Notes: generated by a model from the letters alone, not told the origin. 54,402 nucleotides of DNA from Salipiger mangrovisoli (GCF_015223355.1 NZ_JADFFK010000029.1:1-54402); one strand, 5' to 3'; positions 40,399-49,189 are shown, counted from the stretch's first letter. Numbers and translations are program-made.

Positions 40399-41361
40399 TC
40401 AGGCAGCTTTGGCAGCGGCGATGTCTTCTTCGCCGAGATGCTTCCTGAAGAACGGAATGATCTTCTCCAGCGCCAGGCCGACCGGCTCTTCGCGGTCGTA
40501 GAGGTCGTAGTGGGACCAATCCTGCAGTTCGACCAGTTGCCGGTCCTCCGATGCCATCGCGCGGCCGTAGATTTCCATGCCGTCCCGATAGGCCCCAAAG
40601 GCGCCGACCTTCTGGCCGATGACCACCATCATCGGCTGGGTCATCAGCGTCTCGGCGAAGGCAAACGCATCCCATGACAGGGTCTTCTGGGCATGGCTGA
40701 AGACCATGCGTGTCGCGCCCCCGGTCGCCTGGCCGCGCGGCGTCTTGTAGTAGTCCGTCGCCTCGAAGACATCGCGCTCGGTCATCCCGGTCTCGCGTGC
40801 AGCCTCAAGGCTGGCAGGCAGCAGTTCGTTGACCTGCAGCTCTGCGCCGCGCGCCTCGGCGCTGCGCTGCGCGGCCATGGCGGTCAGCGCGCCGAGCGGA
40901 TCGAACCCGCTGAACCCCTCTCGGAAGAGGCGACCGAGGTTCACCGGGGTGATCCCGACCACGGCCTTGATCCGTTTCTCGGTCAACGCGGCATTCAGCG
41001 CGTAGCCGCCACCGCCGCAGACGCCGATGACCCCGATCCGGTCCGCATCGACAAAAGGCAGCGTCACCGCGTGGTCGATCACGTGGCTGACGTCCTCGAC
41101 CCGCTGGCTCGGGCTCTCGGTCCAGCGGGGGCTGCCACCGGACGCGCCCTGATAGCTCGCGTCGAAGGCAATGACGACGTAGCCCTGCGCGGCGATTGCC
41201 TTGCCGTAGACGCTGCCCGAGGTCTGCTCCTTGCAGCTTCCGAAGGGGTGGATGCTGACGATCGTCGGGTAGCGCTTGGCCGCGTCGAAGGCAGGCGGCA
41301 GATGAATGTCCGCCGCGATGTGCCAGGCCATGTCGGGGTTCTGAAATGTCACGCTTTCCAT
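40399..41361 (-). CDS. Alpha/beta hydrolase with Cys nucleophile (dienelactone hydrolase-like, copy 1)
   Basis: A 320-residue hydrolase. The nucleophile elbow is GVCGGGG near residue 116, with Cys in place of Ser, as in dienelactone hydrolases; a C-terminal DWSHYDLYD offers the catalytic His. It has the FGSCKEQTSGSVYGKAIA segment after strand 3 and DASYQGASGG, both shared with its neighbour at 41442. The start at 41359-41361 has AAGGAG; an upstream in-frame Met lacks one. It is transcribed after its paralogue across an 80-base gap with a strong hairpin. The substrate is unknown; ester, lactone or thioester cleavage is expected. Confidence 0.83.
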   Translation of the reverse strand: MESVTFQNPDMAWHIAADIHLPPAFDAAKRYPTIVSIHPFGSCKEQTSGSVYGKAIAAQGYVVIAFDASYQGASGGSPRWTESPSQRVEDVSHVIDHAVTLPFVDADRIGVIGVCGGGGYALNAALTEKRIKAVVGITPVNLGRLFREGFSGFDPLGALTAMAAQRSAEARGAELQVNELLPASLEAARETGMTERDVFEATDYYKTPRGQATGGATRMVFSHAQKTLSWDAFAFAETLMTQPMMVVIGQKVGAFGAYRDGMEIYGRAMASEDRQLVELQDWSHYDLYDREEPVGLALEKIIPFFRKHLGEEDIAAAKAA

Positions 41362-41396
41362 GGTTTGAACTCCTTGGGTGTCAAATTGGCAGAGGC

Positions 41397-41423
41397 TGCC
41401 CCGCCCGCGATCCGGGCGGGGCA
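41397..41423 (-). other. Hairpin between paralogous hydrolase genes
   Basis: TGCCCCGCCCG-CGATC-CGGGCGGGGCA (41397-41407 with 41413-41423) is an 11-bp perfect stem in the 80-base gap. On the minus strand it follows the stop of copy 2 and precedes copy 1, with no U-run. It probably stabilises the first message or partially blocks read-through. Confidence 0.55.
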
Positions 41424-41441
41424 CGCGTCGTCTGCGGCGGC

Positions 41442-42374
41442 TCAGGCGCCGAGCTTTTCCTGGAAGAAGGGCGCCAGCACGCTGACCGCCTCGTCGACGA
41501 ATGTCGCCCCGTCGTAGAGGTCCATGTGGTTGGCGCCCTCGACGACGTGGAACTTCTTGTCGCCGCTTGCGGCCCGGGCGTAGAGGTCGTCACTCATCCA
41601 CTTGCTGCCCGCCACGCTGCCGGCCACGATCTGCAGGGGTTGGGTCAGGAAGGCCTCGGCGAAGTTGTAGGCGTCGTAGCTGATCAGCTGGGTCAGACTG
41701 CGGGCCAGCCCGTAGCCCGGGGCGGTGGCGCATTGCGCGCGCTGGGTGTGGTAATACTCCCAGGCCTGACGAAGCTCCTCGTTGGGGGCGTCTTCTTCCT
41801 TCAGCGGGGCCATCGGGATCTGCGCCAGGTCACCGCCGGTGGCGAGTGCCCGTGCATCCGCAGTGCGGGCGGCGGCGCCAGCCTCGAGGAAGGGCAGCGC
41901 GTCGGCGTCGGCCACGTCATTGTCCCAGCCATTGCGGAACATCGCGCCGATGTTGACCGCGCTGACCGTGCCGACGGCCTTGATCCGGTGATCGTTGATC
42001 GCCGCGTTGGCGGTATAGCCGGCACCCGCGCAGATCCCCATGGCACCGATCCGATCGGTGTCGACGTACTCCAGCGTGGTCAGGTGATCGATGACCGCGC
42101 TGACATCCTCGGTGCGGATGTAGGGGTTCTCGAGCTGGCGCAGGCTTCCGCCGGACTCGCCCTGGTAGGAGGCGTCATAGGCGATGGTCACGAAGCCCTG
42201 CTTGGCGAGTTCCGCGGCATAGGTGCCGGCGGTCTGTTCCTTCACGCCGCCGCCGGGGTGCGAGACGACGATGGCCGGGTATTTGGCGCCCTCTTCGAAG
42301 CCCTCGGGCAGGTTGATGACGGCCGACATCTCGACGTTCGAGTTGTTGCTGTTGGCGAAGGTGATCTTGGTCAT
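41442..42374 (-). CDS. Alpha/beta hydrolase with Cys nucleophile (dienelactone hydrolase-like, copy 2)
   Basis: A 310-residue hydrolase, paralogous to copy 1. Shared blocks are SHPGGGVKEQTAGTYAAELA near residue 39, AYDASYQGESGG near 65, and the nucleophile elbow GICAGAG near 114 (again Cys), then INDHRIKAVG. The catalytic His is likely in GANHMDLYD near the C-terminus. It is the first gene downstream of the divergent LysR promoter region and has a ribosome site at AAAGGAG. Tandem duplication of a whole gene is the simplest origin of the pair. Function is otherwise unassigned. Confidence 0.83.
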   Translation of the reverse strand: MTKITFANSNNSNVEMSAVINLPEGFEEGAKYPAIVVSHPGGGVKEQTAGTYAAELAKQGFVTIAYDASYQGESGGSLRQLENPYIRTEDVSAVIDHLTTLEYVDTDRIGAMGICAGAGYTANAAINDHRIKAVGTVSAVNIGAMFRNGWDNDVADADALPFLEAGAAARTADARALATGGDLAQIPMAPLKEEDAPNEELRQAWEYYHTQRAQCATAPGYGLARSLTQLISYDAYNFAEAFLTQPLQIVAGSVAGSKWMSDDLYARAASGDKKFHVVEGANHMDLYDGATFVDEAVSVLAPFFQEKLGA

Positions 42375-42492
42375 GGTCGTCTCCTTTGGGGGTGGGATCG
42401 AACCGATCCGCTGGTGATGGAGCCAATATGACCCTTGAGCCGCTCAGTGATTAGACGGTAAGTTCTTCATGGACCTATAAGTGAGGTGATAA

Positions 42493-43398
42493 ATGCGGCG
42501 CGAGGATATTGCCGATCTGACGGCCTTCGTGACCGTGGCCGAAGAGGGCAGCTTCACCAAGGCCGCCACCCGGCTGGGCATCTCGCAATCCGCACTGAGC
42601 CAGATCGTGCGGCGGCTCGAGGATCGCCTCGGGTTGCGGCTGCTGGCGCGCACGACGCGCAGCGTCGCCCCGACACCCGCAGGCGACAGGCTGGTCCGCC
42701 GCCTTGGCCCGTTGCTGCGCGAGATCGACAGCGATCTCGCCGAGTTGAGCGAGTTCCGGGACACGCCGACCGGGAATATCCGCATCACCTCGGTCGAACA
42801 TGCGGCGAAGACCATTCTCATTCCGGCGCTGGCCGAGGTGCTCCCGGACTATCCCGACGTGAACGTCGAGGTCATCGTCGACTACGGGCTCGTCGATGTC
42901 GTGGCCGACAGGTTCGACGCCGGGGTCCGGCTCGGCGAGCAGGTGGCGAAGGACATGATCTCGGTGCGCATCAGCCCGGACATCCCGATGGCGATCGTCG
43001 GCGCTCCCGCCTACCTCGCGCAGCATCCCATGCCGAAGTCCCCCGAGGACCTCGTCGAGCACCGGGCGATCAACCTGCGCCTGCCATCATCCGAGACGAT
43101 CAACGCCTGGCGGCTGGCAAAGAACGGCGAGACAAAGCGGGTCCGGGTCGAGGGCGCGCTCAGCTTCAACACCCTCGAGTTGATCCGGAAAAGCGCGCTG
43201 CTCGGGCAAGGTCTGGCCTATCTTCCGCGAGACCAGGTCGAGGACGATCTGGCACGAGGCGCGCTGATACAGGTGCTGGCAGACTGGACGCCTGCGCTGC
43301 CGGGGTATCACCTCTACTACCCGAACCGGCGGCACAGCTCACCGGCCTTCCGGCTTGTCGTGGATGCGTTGAAGGCCCGGCTTCGACGGCTCGGCTGA
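42493..43398 (+). CDS. LysR family transcriptional regulator (DmlR/PgrR-like)
   Basis: A 301-residue regulator with helix-turn-helix FVTVAEEGSFTKAATRLGIS then QSALSQIVRRLE (residues 12-43) and a sensing domain with GNIRITSVEHAAKT near residue 93. The start has GAGGT with good spacing. Upstream, the 118-base divergent spacer contains an imperfect dyad CTTCAT-GGACC-TATAAG (42465-42481) and a GTAAG direct repeat that could be its operator. It probably controls the two hydrolases. Its last 60 bases overlap, tail to tail, the end of the ion-channel gene. Confidence 0.9.
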   Translation: MRREDIADLTAFVTVAEEGSFTKAATRLGISQSALSQIVRRLEDRLGLRLLARTTRSVAPTPAGDRLVRRLGPLLREIDSDLAELSEFRDTPTGNIRITSVEHAAKTILIPALAEVLPDYPDVNVEVIVDYGLVDVVADRFDAGVRLGEQVAKDMISVRISPDIPMAIVGAPAYLAQHPMPKSPEDLVEHRAINLRLPSSETINAWRLAKNGETKRVRVEGALSFNTLELIRKSALLGQGLAYLPRDQVEDDLARGALIQVLADWTPALPGYHLYYPNRRHSSPAFRLVVDALKARLRRLG

Positions 43399-44373
43399 CC
43401 TGACGCTGGCCAGCTTGCGGCTGTCGAAGACATGGCCGCAGGCGGGGCAGCAGCACTCCCCGCGTGGCACCTGCCGCAGCCGGACCTCGGAGAGGATGGC
43501 ATGGGCGATGTCGCGGCTGATGCCGAGCTCGCGCCGCAGCCGCTCGATCTGGCGGCCTTCCTCGAGATCGATCTTGCCGTCCTCCAGCGCCAGCCGGAAC
43601 TCGTTGCGCAGCTGGTCGCGGCGGCGGTGCAGGTGATCGGCAAGGCCGCTGGCGATGATACCGGCGGGCAGCGCGGCCATGCCGACGCCAAGCACGGTGA
43701 TGAATCCGCCGAAAACCTTGCCCAGAGGTGTGATCGGCGTCACGTCGCCGTAGCCCACGGTCGTCAGCGTCACCAGCGCCCACCACATGGCGGCGGGGAT
43801 CGAGCCGAACTCCGACGGCTGCGCCTCGTGCTCGACGAGATAGGCACCGGTCGCCGCGAAGACGAGCAGGATCGTCAGGATCGAGAAGGCGGCCACCAGC
43901 GCACCCGCTTCCTCGCGGATCACCGAGATCAGCACCGAAAGCGCCGGGGAATAGCGCGTCAGCTTGTAGATGCGGAAGAGCCGCAGGATGCGCAGCATCT
44001 GCAGGTTCGAGGTGAAAAGCAGCCCGATGAAGAAGGGCAGCACCGCGCCGAGATCGATCAACGCCATCGGGCTGCGCATGTAGCGCAGCCGGGCACGCCA
44101 GGGCGGCAGCCTGGGCTCACGCTCGGCGCTGGCCCAGACCCGCAGCATGTACTCGACCGAGAAGATCGCGACCGAGATCGTGTCGAAGGCGCGGAAGCTG
44201 GCGTGATGCGTGGCATAGATGCGCGGCACGGTCTCCAGCGCCACGGCGATGACGTTGGCGATGATCAGCAGGATGAGCGCGACGTCGAGCACACGCGCCA
44301 GCCTCGGCCCGGTCCCGGGGTGTTCAAGCAGCAGGTAGGCCCGCCGCCGGAGGCCTTCCTTGCCGTGGCTCAC
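43339..44373 (-). CDS. Voltage-gated-type potassium channel with C-terminal Cys motif
   Basis: A 344-residue membrane protein. Six hydrophobic spans occur between residues 25 and 225, including an Arg-bearing S4-like helix (QMLRILRLFRIYKLTRYSPA, near residue 123). The selectivity filter is TTVGYGD near residue 200. The cytosolic tail has an acidic helix (RLALEDGKIDLEEGRQIERL) and ends with a Cys cluster, GECCCPACGHVF, that may bind a metal. It starts with GTG at 44371-44373 overlapping the LtrA-type stop (GTGA). The 3' end overlaps the LysR gene on the other strand by 60 bases, a tail-to-tail overlap. Confidence 0.88.
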   Translation of the reverse strand: MSHGKEGLRRRAYLLLEHPGTGPRLARVLDVALILLIIANVIAVALETVPRIYATHHASFRAFDTISVAIFSVEYMLRVWASAEREPRLPPWRARLRYMRSPMALIDLGAVLPFFIGLLFTSNLQMLRILRLFRIYKLTRYSPALSVLISVIREEAGALVAAFSILTILLVFAATGAYLVEHEAQPSEFGSIPAAMWWALVTLTTVGYGDVTPITPLGKVFGGFITVLGVGMAALPAGIIASGLADHLHRRRDQLRNEFRLALEDGKIDLEEGRQIERLRRELGISRDIAHAILSEVRLRQVPRGECCCPACGHVFDSRKLASVRSAEPSKPGLQRIHDKPEGR

Positions 44374-45575
44374 GATGCCGGGGTGGCGCGCAGGTCGCGC
44401 ACCGCGCGGTAGAGCGGCACACCGATCTGCGAAAAGAGCGCAATGCCCCAGCCAATGTTGCCGATGATCGCCGGCACGTAGGCGTGGATGAAGAACATGA
44501 AGATCGCCATGGCCACCCCGAAGAGCCGCAGACCGCCGCTATGGTAGCGCCGGGTCTCGTCGCGACCCTCGACCAGCAGTTGCAGCACCCAGAGCGCGGC
44601 CAGGAACACGGCCAGCCCGATCGTGCCAAGCGCGCCGTAGCCCGGCGGATAGGACTCGAGAAAGCCGACATAGACCTCACCCGCCAGGGCCACGCCGATG
44701 GTCACCGCCGCCCAGAGGATCACGATATGGGCAAACCAGTAGCACAGCATCAGCGGCACCTTGCGTGTCTTCAGCTTGGCCATGCCGGCGCTGTCGAAGT
44801 AGATCCACGCCAGCGCAAAGAGTGACAGCCCACCCATGGCAATGTTGAAGAACGTCCCGGGATAGGCCTCGTCGATGCCCTTGTCCGCGAGCGTGACGCA
44901 GAGCTTGAAGAACCCCTCGCCGAGCAGGATCAGCATCAGCAGACCAAAGCGCTCCGACAGGTGGCCAAGCCGCGGCAGGAAGCGCTCGAAGCGCAGCGTG
45001 CCGATGCCCGGCAGCAGATAGAGCAGCTGGATCATCACGATCCCCGCGCCGAACACCCAGTAGGCCAGCGGCCGCGGCAGGAAGGCCGAGACCGCGAAGA
45101 CCCCGGCGAGGATGAAGAAGTTTCGCCCCATCTCGGAGGCCAGCGAGGTGCTCTCGGCCCCGAGATGCCGCGCCCGCCAGTAGAGCCATGCGGTGAGCGC
45201 CCGGTTGAGCGCGTAGCCGAGCGCGAAGAACGGCCAGCCTCCGTGGGTGATCTCGGGGATCGCCGCGGCGATGAACATCATGGTGACGATCTGCACCGCC
45301 ATGGCCACGCGGTGCGGGATGTCGGTCGAGATGTAGAGCGAGTTGTAGACCGAGTTGTCGGCCCAGGCGAAGAAGATCGCGATGAAGAGGAAGGTGTATG
45401 TCCAGAACCCGGCCCAGTCGAGGTGATGCGACAGGTAATTGCCGAGCAGGAAGATCGTCACCACATGGACGAGATCGTAGAAGAGCTCGACCCAATGCAC
45501 GTGGTTGCTTGCGCCCCCCTCGACGTCCAGATGGTGCCTTGGGCGGGTCCAGATCGGAAAGTCCTTGAGCGGCAT
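44370..45575 (-). CDS. ltrA: LtrA family (low temperature requirement A) membrane protein
   Basis: A 401-residue polytopic membrane protein with the family N-terminus NHVHWVELFYDLVHVVTIF near residue 21 and the repeated Tyr/Trp-rich transmembrane pattern; ERFGLLMLILLGEGFF lies near 205. LtrA proteins are widespread but poorly characterised; the name comes from a cold-sensitive Listeria mutant. The start at 45573-45575 is behind GGGAGAAG. It is coupled to the potassium channel by a GTGA overlap, which hints at a shared membrane role such as ion or osmotic homeostasis. A longer frame upstream is not convincing. Confidence 0.88.
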   Translation of the reverse strand: MPLKDFPIWTRPRHHLDVEGGASNHVHWVELFYDLVHVVTIFLLGNYLSHHLDWAGFWTYTFLFIAIFFAWADNSVYNSLYISTDIPHRVAMAVQIVTMMFIAAAIPEITHGGWPFFALGYALNRALTAWLYWRARHLGAESTSLASEMGRNFFILAGVFAVSAFLPRPLAYWVFGAGIVMIQLLYLLPGIGTLRFERFLPRLGHLSERFGLLMLILLGEGFFKLCVTLADKGIDEAYPGTFFNIAMGGLSLFALAWIYFDSAGMAKLKTRKVPLMLCYWFAHIVILWAAVTIGVALAGEVYVGFLESYPPGYGALGTIGLAVFLAALWVLQLLVEGRDETRRYHSGGLRLFGVAMAIFMFFIHAYVPAIIGNIGWGIALFSQIGVPLYRAVRDLRATPAS

Positions 45576-46033
45576 GTCTTCTCCCTCGCGAGGCAATGTC
45601 TGCCCTATAGGGGTAGAGAAGGAACGGCAGGTCGCAAAACTCTTTTTGGATCGGGGACGATGCCAGGCCCGGGCCAACAGACTGATCCCGTCGGCATCGG
45701 CACAACCGCGGATGGGCCATGGCGGCTAAGTCCGAGTGTCGACCTCTGACCTCCGTCGAGGCATGCAACCGCAGCGAACGGCAACTTCGAATGACCGCGC
45801 TTCAGCATGCTCAGCTGGTGCCGGTTGTCGGCTGAGGGCCGGAAGTGACGGCACGCCCGGCGGCAACCATGCCTGCGCCATTACTGCGCCGCCGCATGCC
45901 CTGTTCGAGCCCTTTTGTTCCATTCGAGAATGGTGGGAGCCGGGACAGATTTAGCAACCTTTTTGCCTGGCGACACTTGCACGGCGAAGCTGACTTCCCT
46001 TTGCCCCACGGCCGACAGGACGCTGACCCGGAG
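45576..46033. other. 458-base spacer, no gene recognised
   Basis: It lies upstream of the LtrA gene and downstream of the AbrB-type gene. Hairpin CTCAGC-N15-GCTGAG is at 45810-45836 and palindrome CCATTC-GA-GAATGG at 45920-45933. A short translated stretch around 45910-46030 resembles the low-complexity leftovers often seen between alphaproteobacterial genes but matches no family I know. The LtrA promoter must lie near 45600, but no clear hexamers were found. Confidence 0.5.
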
Positions 46034-47110
46034 TCAGCCGCCCAGGCCTCTGCGCCGGTCGTCGCCGCCCGAGCGTGGCGGGGGCGATGCTCCAAGGGAC
46101 AGGAACACCGGGACCAGCACCAGCAAGATCAGGATCCGGGCAAAGTGATGGGCGGCCACGAAGGCGGGGTCATACCCGAGCGCGAGTCCGATGGCCGCCA
46201 TAGCCTCGACCCCGCCGGGCGCGTAGGCGATCAGGATTTGACCCAGAGGGAACCCCGTCAGCGCCTGCGTGATCAGCGCGAAGACAACCGCCATACCGAG
46301 CGCCATGCCGACCACAACGATCCCGGCCCCCGCGAGCCGTGCCACGGAGCGAAGATCGACCTTGCTGATCCGCGTGCCGAGCACCGCGCCGGTCATCGTG
46401 AAGCCGAGGAAGATCATCCAAGCGGGTGCCACGCCGTGCAGCAAGCCCGCGCCATGGGCAATGCCGCTCAGAAGGATGCCGGTCAGCAGGCATGCTGCGG
46501 AAATACCGCGCTTGCCGGCAAGGCGTCCCAGCGGCAATCCGATGCCCAGCAGCACTGCCAGTGCGGGTAGCGGCATGACCACGGGCGCGCCGGTCGCCGT
46601 GCCTTCGGGAGCGCCGACCACGGCGGCGAGCGGCGGGACCAGCGTGACAAGGATGATCAGCCGCATCAGCTGCAACATCATCACTGCCGAGGCATCCCCC
46701 TTGCCCTCGACTGCGATCGCGACCGCGTTCGACATGGTGCCGGGAGAGCTGGCCAGAACAGCAGTCTGCCAATCCAATCCGAAGGCCCGCGAGAGCAGCA
46801 GGCTGCTCGCCGCCAGCGTGGCAACCAGCGCCACCGCGAGGCCGATCAGGCTCACCGACCAGCCCGGAAGGTGCGGCACCACCGAGGCGTCGATGCCAGC
46901 ACCAAGCGAAATGCCGATAACGAGAAACGCCAGATCGCGCGCGACCAGGGGCACGGCGACCGACTGGCCAAGAGCCGCCATCAGGGCCACCGCCAGCATG
47001 GCGCCCACCAGCGCCCCCGCCGGAATGCCGAGAAGGGCGGCAAGGGCCGCCCCTCCGAGGGCAGCGAGGCCCGTGAGCCCCGCCGTTTTCAATTCCTGTG
47101 ACACCCGCAT
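46034..47110 (-). CDS. AbrB family membrane protein
   Basis: A 358-residue polytopic membrane protein of the AbrB (duplicated 10-helix) family. Features include GIPAGALVGAMLAVALMAAL near residue 28, SPGTMSNAVAIAVEGKGDAS near 119 and a second-half APGGVEAMAAIGLALGYDPA near 305: the repeated (S/A)PG--- patterns are typical. AbrB proteins are often adjacent to TctABC and are suspected transporters or regulators of them. The stop of TctA is 8 bases upstream, and its TAA partly forms the AAGGG ribosome site. The last 20 residues (PPPRSGGDDRRRGLGG) are an unusual soluble tail. Confidence 0.85.
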   Translation of the reverse strand: MRVSQELKTAGLTGLAALGGAALAALLGIPAGALVGAMLAVALMAALGQSVAVPLVARDLAFLVIGISLGAGIDASVVPHLPGWSVSLIGLAVALVATLAASSLLLSRAFGLDWQTAVLASSPGTMSNAVAIAVEGKGDASAVMMLQLMRLIILVTLVPPLAAVVGAPEGTATGAPVVMPLPALAVLLGIGLPLGRLAGKRGISAACLLTGILLSGIAHGAGLLHGVAPAWMIFLGFTMTGAVLGTRISKVDLRSVARLAGAGIVVVGMALGMAVVFALITQALTGFPLGQILIAYAPGGVEAMAAIGLALGYDPAFVAAHHFARILILLVLVPVFLSLGASPPPRSGGDDRRRGLGG

Positions 47111-47118
47111 GGCGACCC

Positions 47119-48636
47119 TTAGTGTGTTTCGGCTTCACGCACCGCATTGGCACGCGCGCGCCGTCCGAGCCAGATCGGCAAGATCACGACAAGGAGTGCA
47201 AGCGCGTAGAGCAGCAGGCTCTTCCAGTTCGATACGAGGATGCTCCAGTCCCCACCCGAGATCGACAATGCGCGGCGCAGGTTGTCCTCGAAGAGCCCGC
47301 CCAGCACGAAGCCGAGGACGATCGGCGCCAGCGAGAAATCGAGCTTGCGCAGGAACCAGCCGAAGACGCCGAGCCCGGTGATCATGAACAGGTCATGCGG
47401 GTTGCCGACGATCGTGTAGATGCCGATGAAGGCAAGGATCGCGATCAGCGGCGTCAGGTAATGCTGCGGGATCGTCAGCATCCGGGCGAAGAGCCCGACC
47501 AGCGGCAGGTTGATCACCAGCAGCGCGACGTTGCCGATGTACATCGAGGCGACGAGCCCCCACGCCACCTCCGGGCGCTGCGCGAACATCATCGGGCCGG
47601 GCTGGATGTTGAACATCAGCAGCGCGCCGAGCAGGATCGCCGTGGTGCCCGAGCCGGGGATGCCGAGCGTCAGCATCGGCACCATCGAGCCGCCAGCCGC
47701 CGCGTTGTTCGCCGCTTCGGGGGCCGCGAGACCACGGGGGTCGCCGGTTCCGAAGGTGCCGTCCTTGTCGCTGATCCGCTTTTCTGTGCCGTAGGCCACC
47801 GCCGAGGCCACCGAGGCGCCGGTGCCGGGCAGGATGCCGATGAAGAAACCGATCACCGATGCACGGGCGATGGTCCACTTGGTCGCCGCGAGATCGGCCA
47901 TGCTCACGAAGCTCTTGTCGACCGGCAGCGATTTCAGCGTGCCGCGTGCCTGGTGCTCGACGAGGGTCAGCAGCTCTGCCATGCCGAAGAGGCCAACGAC
48001 GACGATCAGGAAGTCGATCCCGGCCAGGATGTCCGGCAGGCCGAATGTGTAACGCGGCACACCGGTGTTGGCATCGATACCGATGGTCGCCAGCATCAGG
48101 CCGATGGTCGCGCCAAGCAGCGTCTTGACGGTGCTCTTGCCGACCAGCGAGGCGAGAGAGGCGAAGGCGAAGACCATAAGCGCCACGTAATCCGCCGGGC
48201 CGAAGGTCACGGCAAAGCCCGCGAGCGCCGGGGCGAAGAGCGACATCAGGATCACCGCGAAAGTACCGCCCGCGAAGGAGGCCACGGCCGAGAGCGACAG
48301 CGCCCGGCCGGCCTGTCCGGCGCGCGCCATGGGATTGCCGTCGAGCGTGGTCATGACCGCGCCAGCATCGCCCGGCACATTGAGCAGGATCGAGGAGATG
48401 CGGCCGCCGTATTCGGCGCCGTAGTAGATACCGGCGAGCAGGATCAGCGCCGACTCCGGCTGGAAACCGAGCCCATAGGCGATGGGCAGAAGGATCGCGA
48501 CGCCGTTGATAGGCCCGAGACCGGGCAACGCACCGATCAGCGTGCCGACGAAACAGCCGACCATCACCAGCATGAGGTTGAACGGGTCGAGCGCGACCGC
48601 GAAGCCGGTCGCGAGACCGGACAGAACCGTATCCAT
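47119..48636 (-). CDS. tctA: Tripartite tricarboxylate transporter, large membrane subunit
   Basis: A 505-residue membrane protein with 12 or so hydrophobic spans. The family-defining blocks are GALPGLGPINGVAILLPIAY near residue 38, IYYGAEYGGRISSILLNVPG near 68 and the second-half GILPGTGASVASAVAYGTEK near 260. It couples proton or sodium gradient to uptake of citrate or another carboxylate delivered by TctC. The start overlaps the TctB stop (TGATG). This arrangement (tctC, tctB, tctA, then abrB) matches the usual carboxylate transporter operon. Confidence 0.95.
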   Translation of the reverse strand: MDTVLSGLATGFAVALDPFNLMLVMVGCFVGTLIGALPGLGPINGVAILLPIAYGLGFQPESALILLAGIYYGAEYGGRISSILLNVPGDAGAVMTTLDGNPMARAGQAGRALSLSAVASFAGGTFAVILMSLFAPALAGFAVTFGPADYVALMVFAFASLASLVGKSTVKTLLGATIGLMLATIGIDANTGVPRYTFGLPDILAGIDFLIVVVGLFGMAELLTLVEHQARGTLKSLPVDKSFVSMADLAATKWTIARASVIGFFIGILPGTGASVASAVAYGTEKRISDKDGTFGTGDPRGLAAPEAANNAAAGGSMVPMLTLGIPGSGTTAILLGALLMFNIQPGPMMFAQRPEVAWGLVASMYIGNVALLVINLPLVGLFARMLTIPQHYLTPLIAILAFIGIYTIVGNPHDLFMITGLGVFGWFLRKLDFSLAPIVLGFVLGGLFEDNLRRALSISGGDWSILVSNWKSLLLYALALLVVILPIWLGRRARANAVREAETH

Positions 48637-49103
48637 CAGCTCTCTCCTTGCTGGTGGGTCTCGAAGAGCGGTGCGATCAGCTCGCCCTCGGGAAGGTTGA
48701 GGTCCATGAGGGTGACGCAGAGCAGCCAGCCCGCCACGCCCGCCGCTACACCGAAACCAAGCGCACGCAGGAGCGGTGCTCCGAGCATGGCCGACAGGAT
48801 GGTTCCGAAGAGGATCGTCGACAGGATGAAGCCAAGCGGCTCGTAGAGTTCGGCATAGCCGAACAGCATCGCCACGGCCGCGGTCAGACGGAACCAGACC
48901 TTGCGCGTCACATCGAAGGCTTCGTCATCTGGTTTCCACAGGATAACGAGCAGGCAAAGGATTGCGACGATGGACAGGATGCGCGGCCAGCTTTCCGGGC
49001 CGAGCGGGTCGTATTGGAACGGCGCCTTGATCGCGGTGAAGGCGATGACCGCATAGCCGAGGGTCACGACCAGAAGCACCGCAGCGAAAATGCGGTTGGC
49101 CAT
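48636..49103 (-). CDS. tctB: Tripartite tricarboxylate transporter, small membrane subunit
   Basis: A 155-residue membrane protein with about four hydrophobic spans (FAAVLLVVTLGYAVIAFTAI near residue 5; LTAAVAMLFGYAELYEPLGF near 71; FGVAAGVAGWLLCVTLMDL near 117). Poor conservation but standard length and position mark it as the small TctB subunit, required for TctA function. It lies 86 bases after the tctC stop. The Pro-containing FQYDPLGPESWPRILS segment near 28 is typical. Confidence 0.9.
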   Translation of the reverse strand: MANRIFAAVLLVVTLGYAVIAFTAIKAPFQYDPLGPESWPRILSIVAILCLLVILWKPDDEAFDVTRKVWFRLTAAVAMLFGYAELYEPLGFILSTILFGTILSAMLGAPLLRALGFGVAAGVAGWLLCVTLMDLNLPEGELIAPLFETHQQGES

Positions 49104-49140
49104 TTTCAGGCTCCTATTTTTTGGCGTGGGCGAGCCGCGT

Positions 49141-49171
49141 CAGGGCCGAACCCCGATGGGATCCGGCCCTG
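49141..49171 (-). other. Hairpin after tctC
   Basis: CAGGGCCG (49141-49148) pairs with CGGCCCTG (49164-49171) 18 bases downstream of the tctC stop at 49190. As at 5338 and 25679, it is a stem following a binding-protein gene and probably protects that message or reduces expression of the membrane subunits. Confidence 0.5.
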
Positions 49172-49189
49172 CGCGTCTTGCGTGAACGG

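Noticed and set aside
42486..43403. A 305-codon plus-strand frame shifted relative to the LysR gene
   Set aside because: It overlaps the LysR gene in another frame, has no ribosome site and encodes only low-complexity Arg/Pro/Gly sequence; the LysR frame has a full helix-turn-helix.
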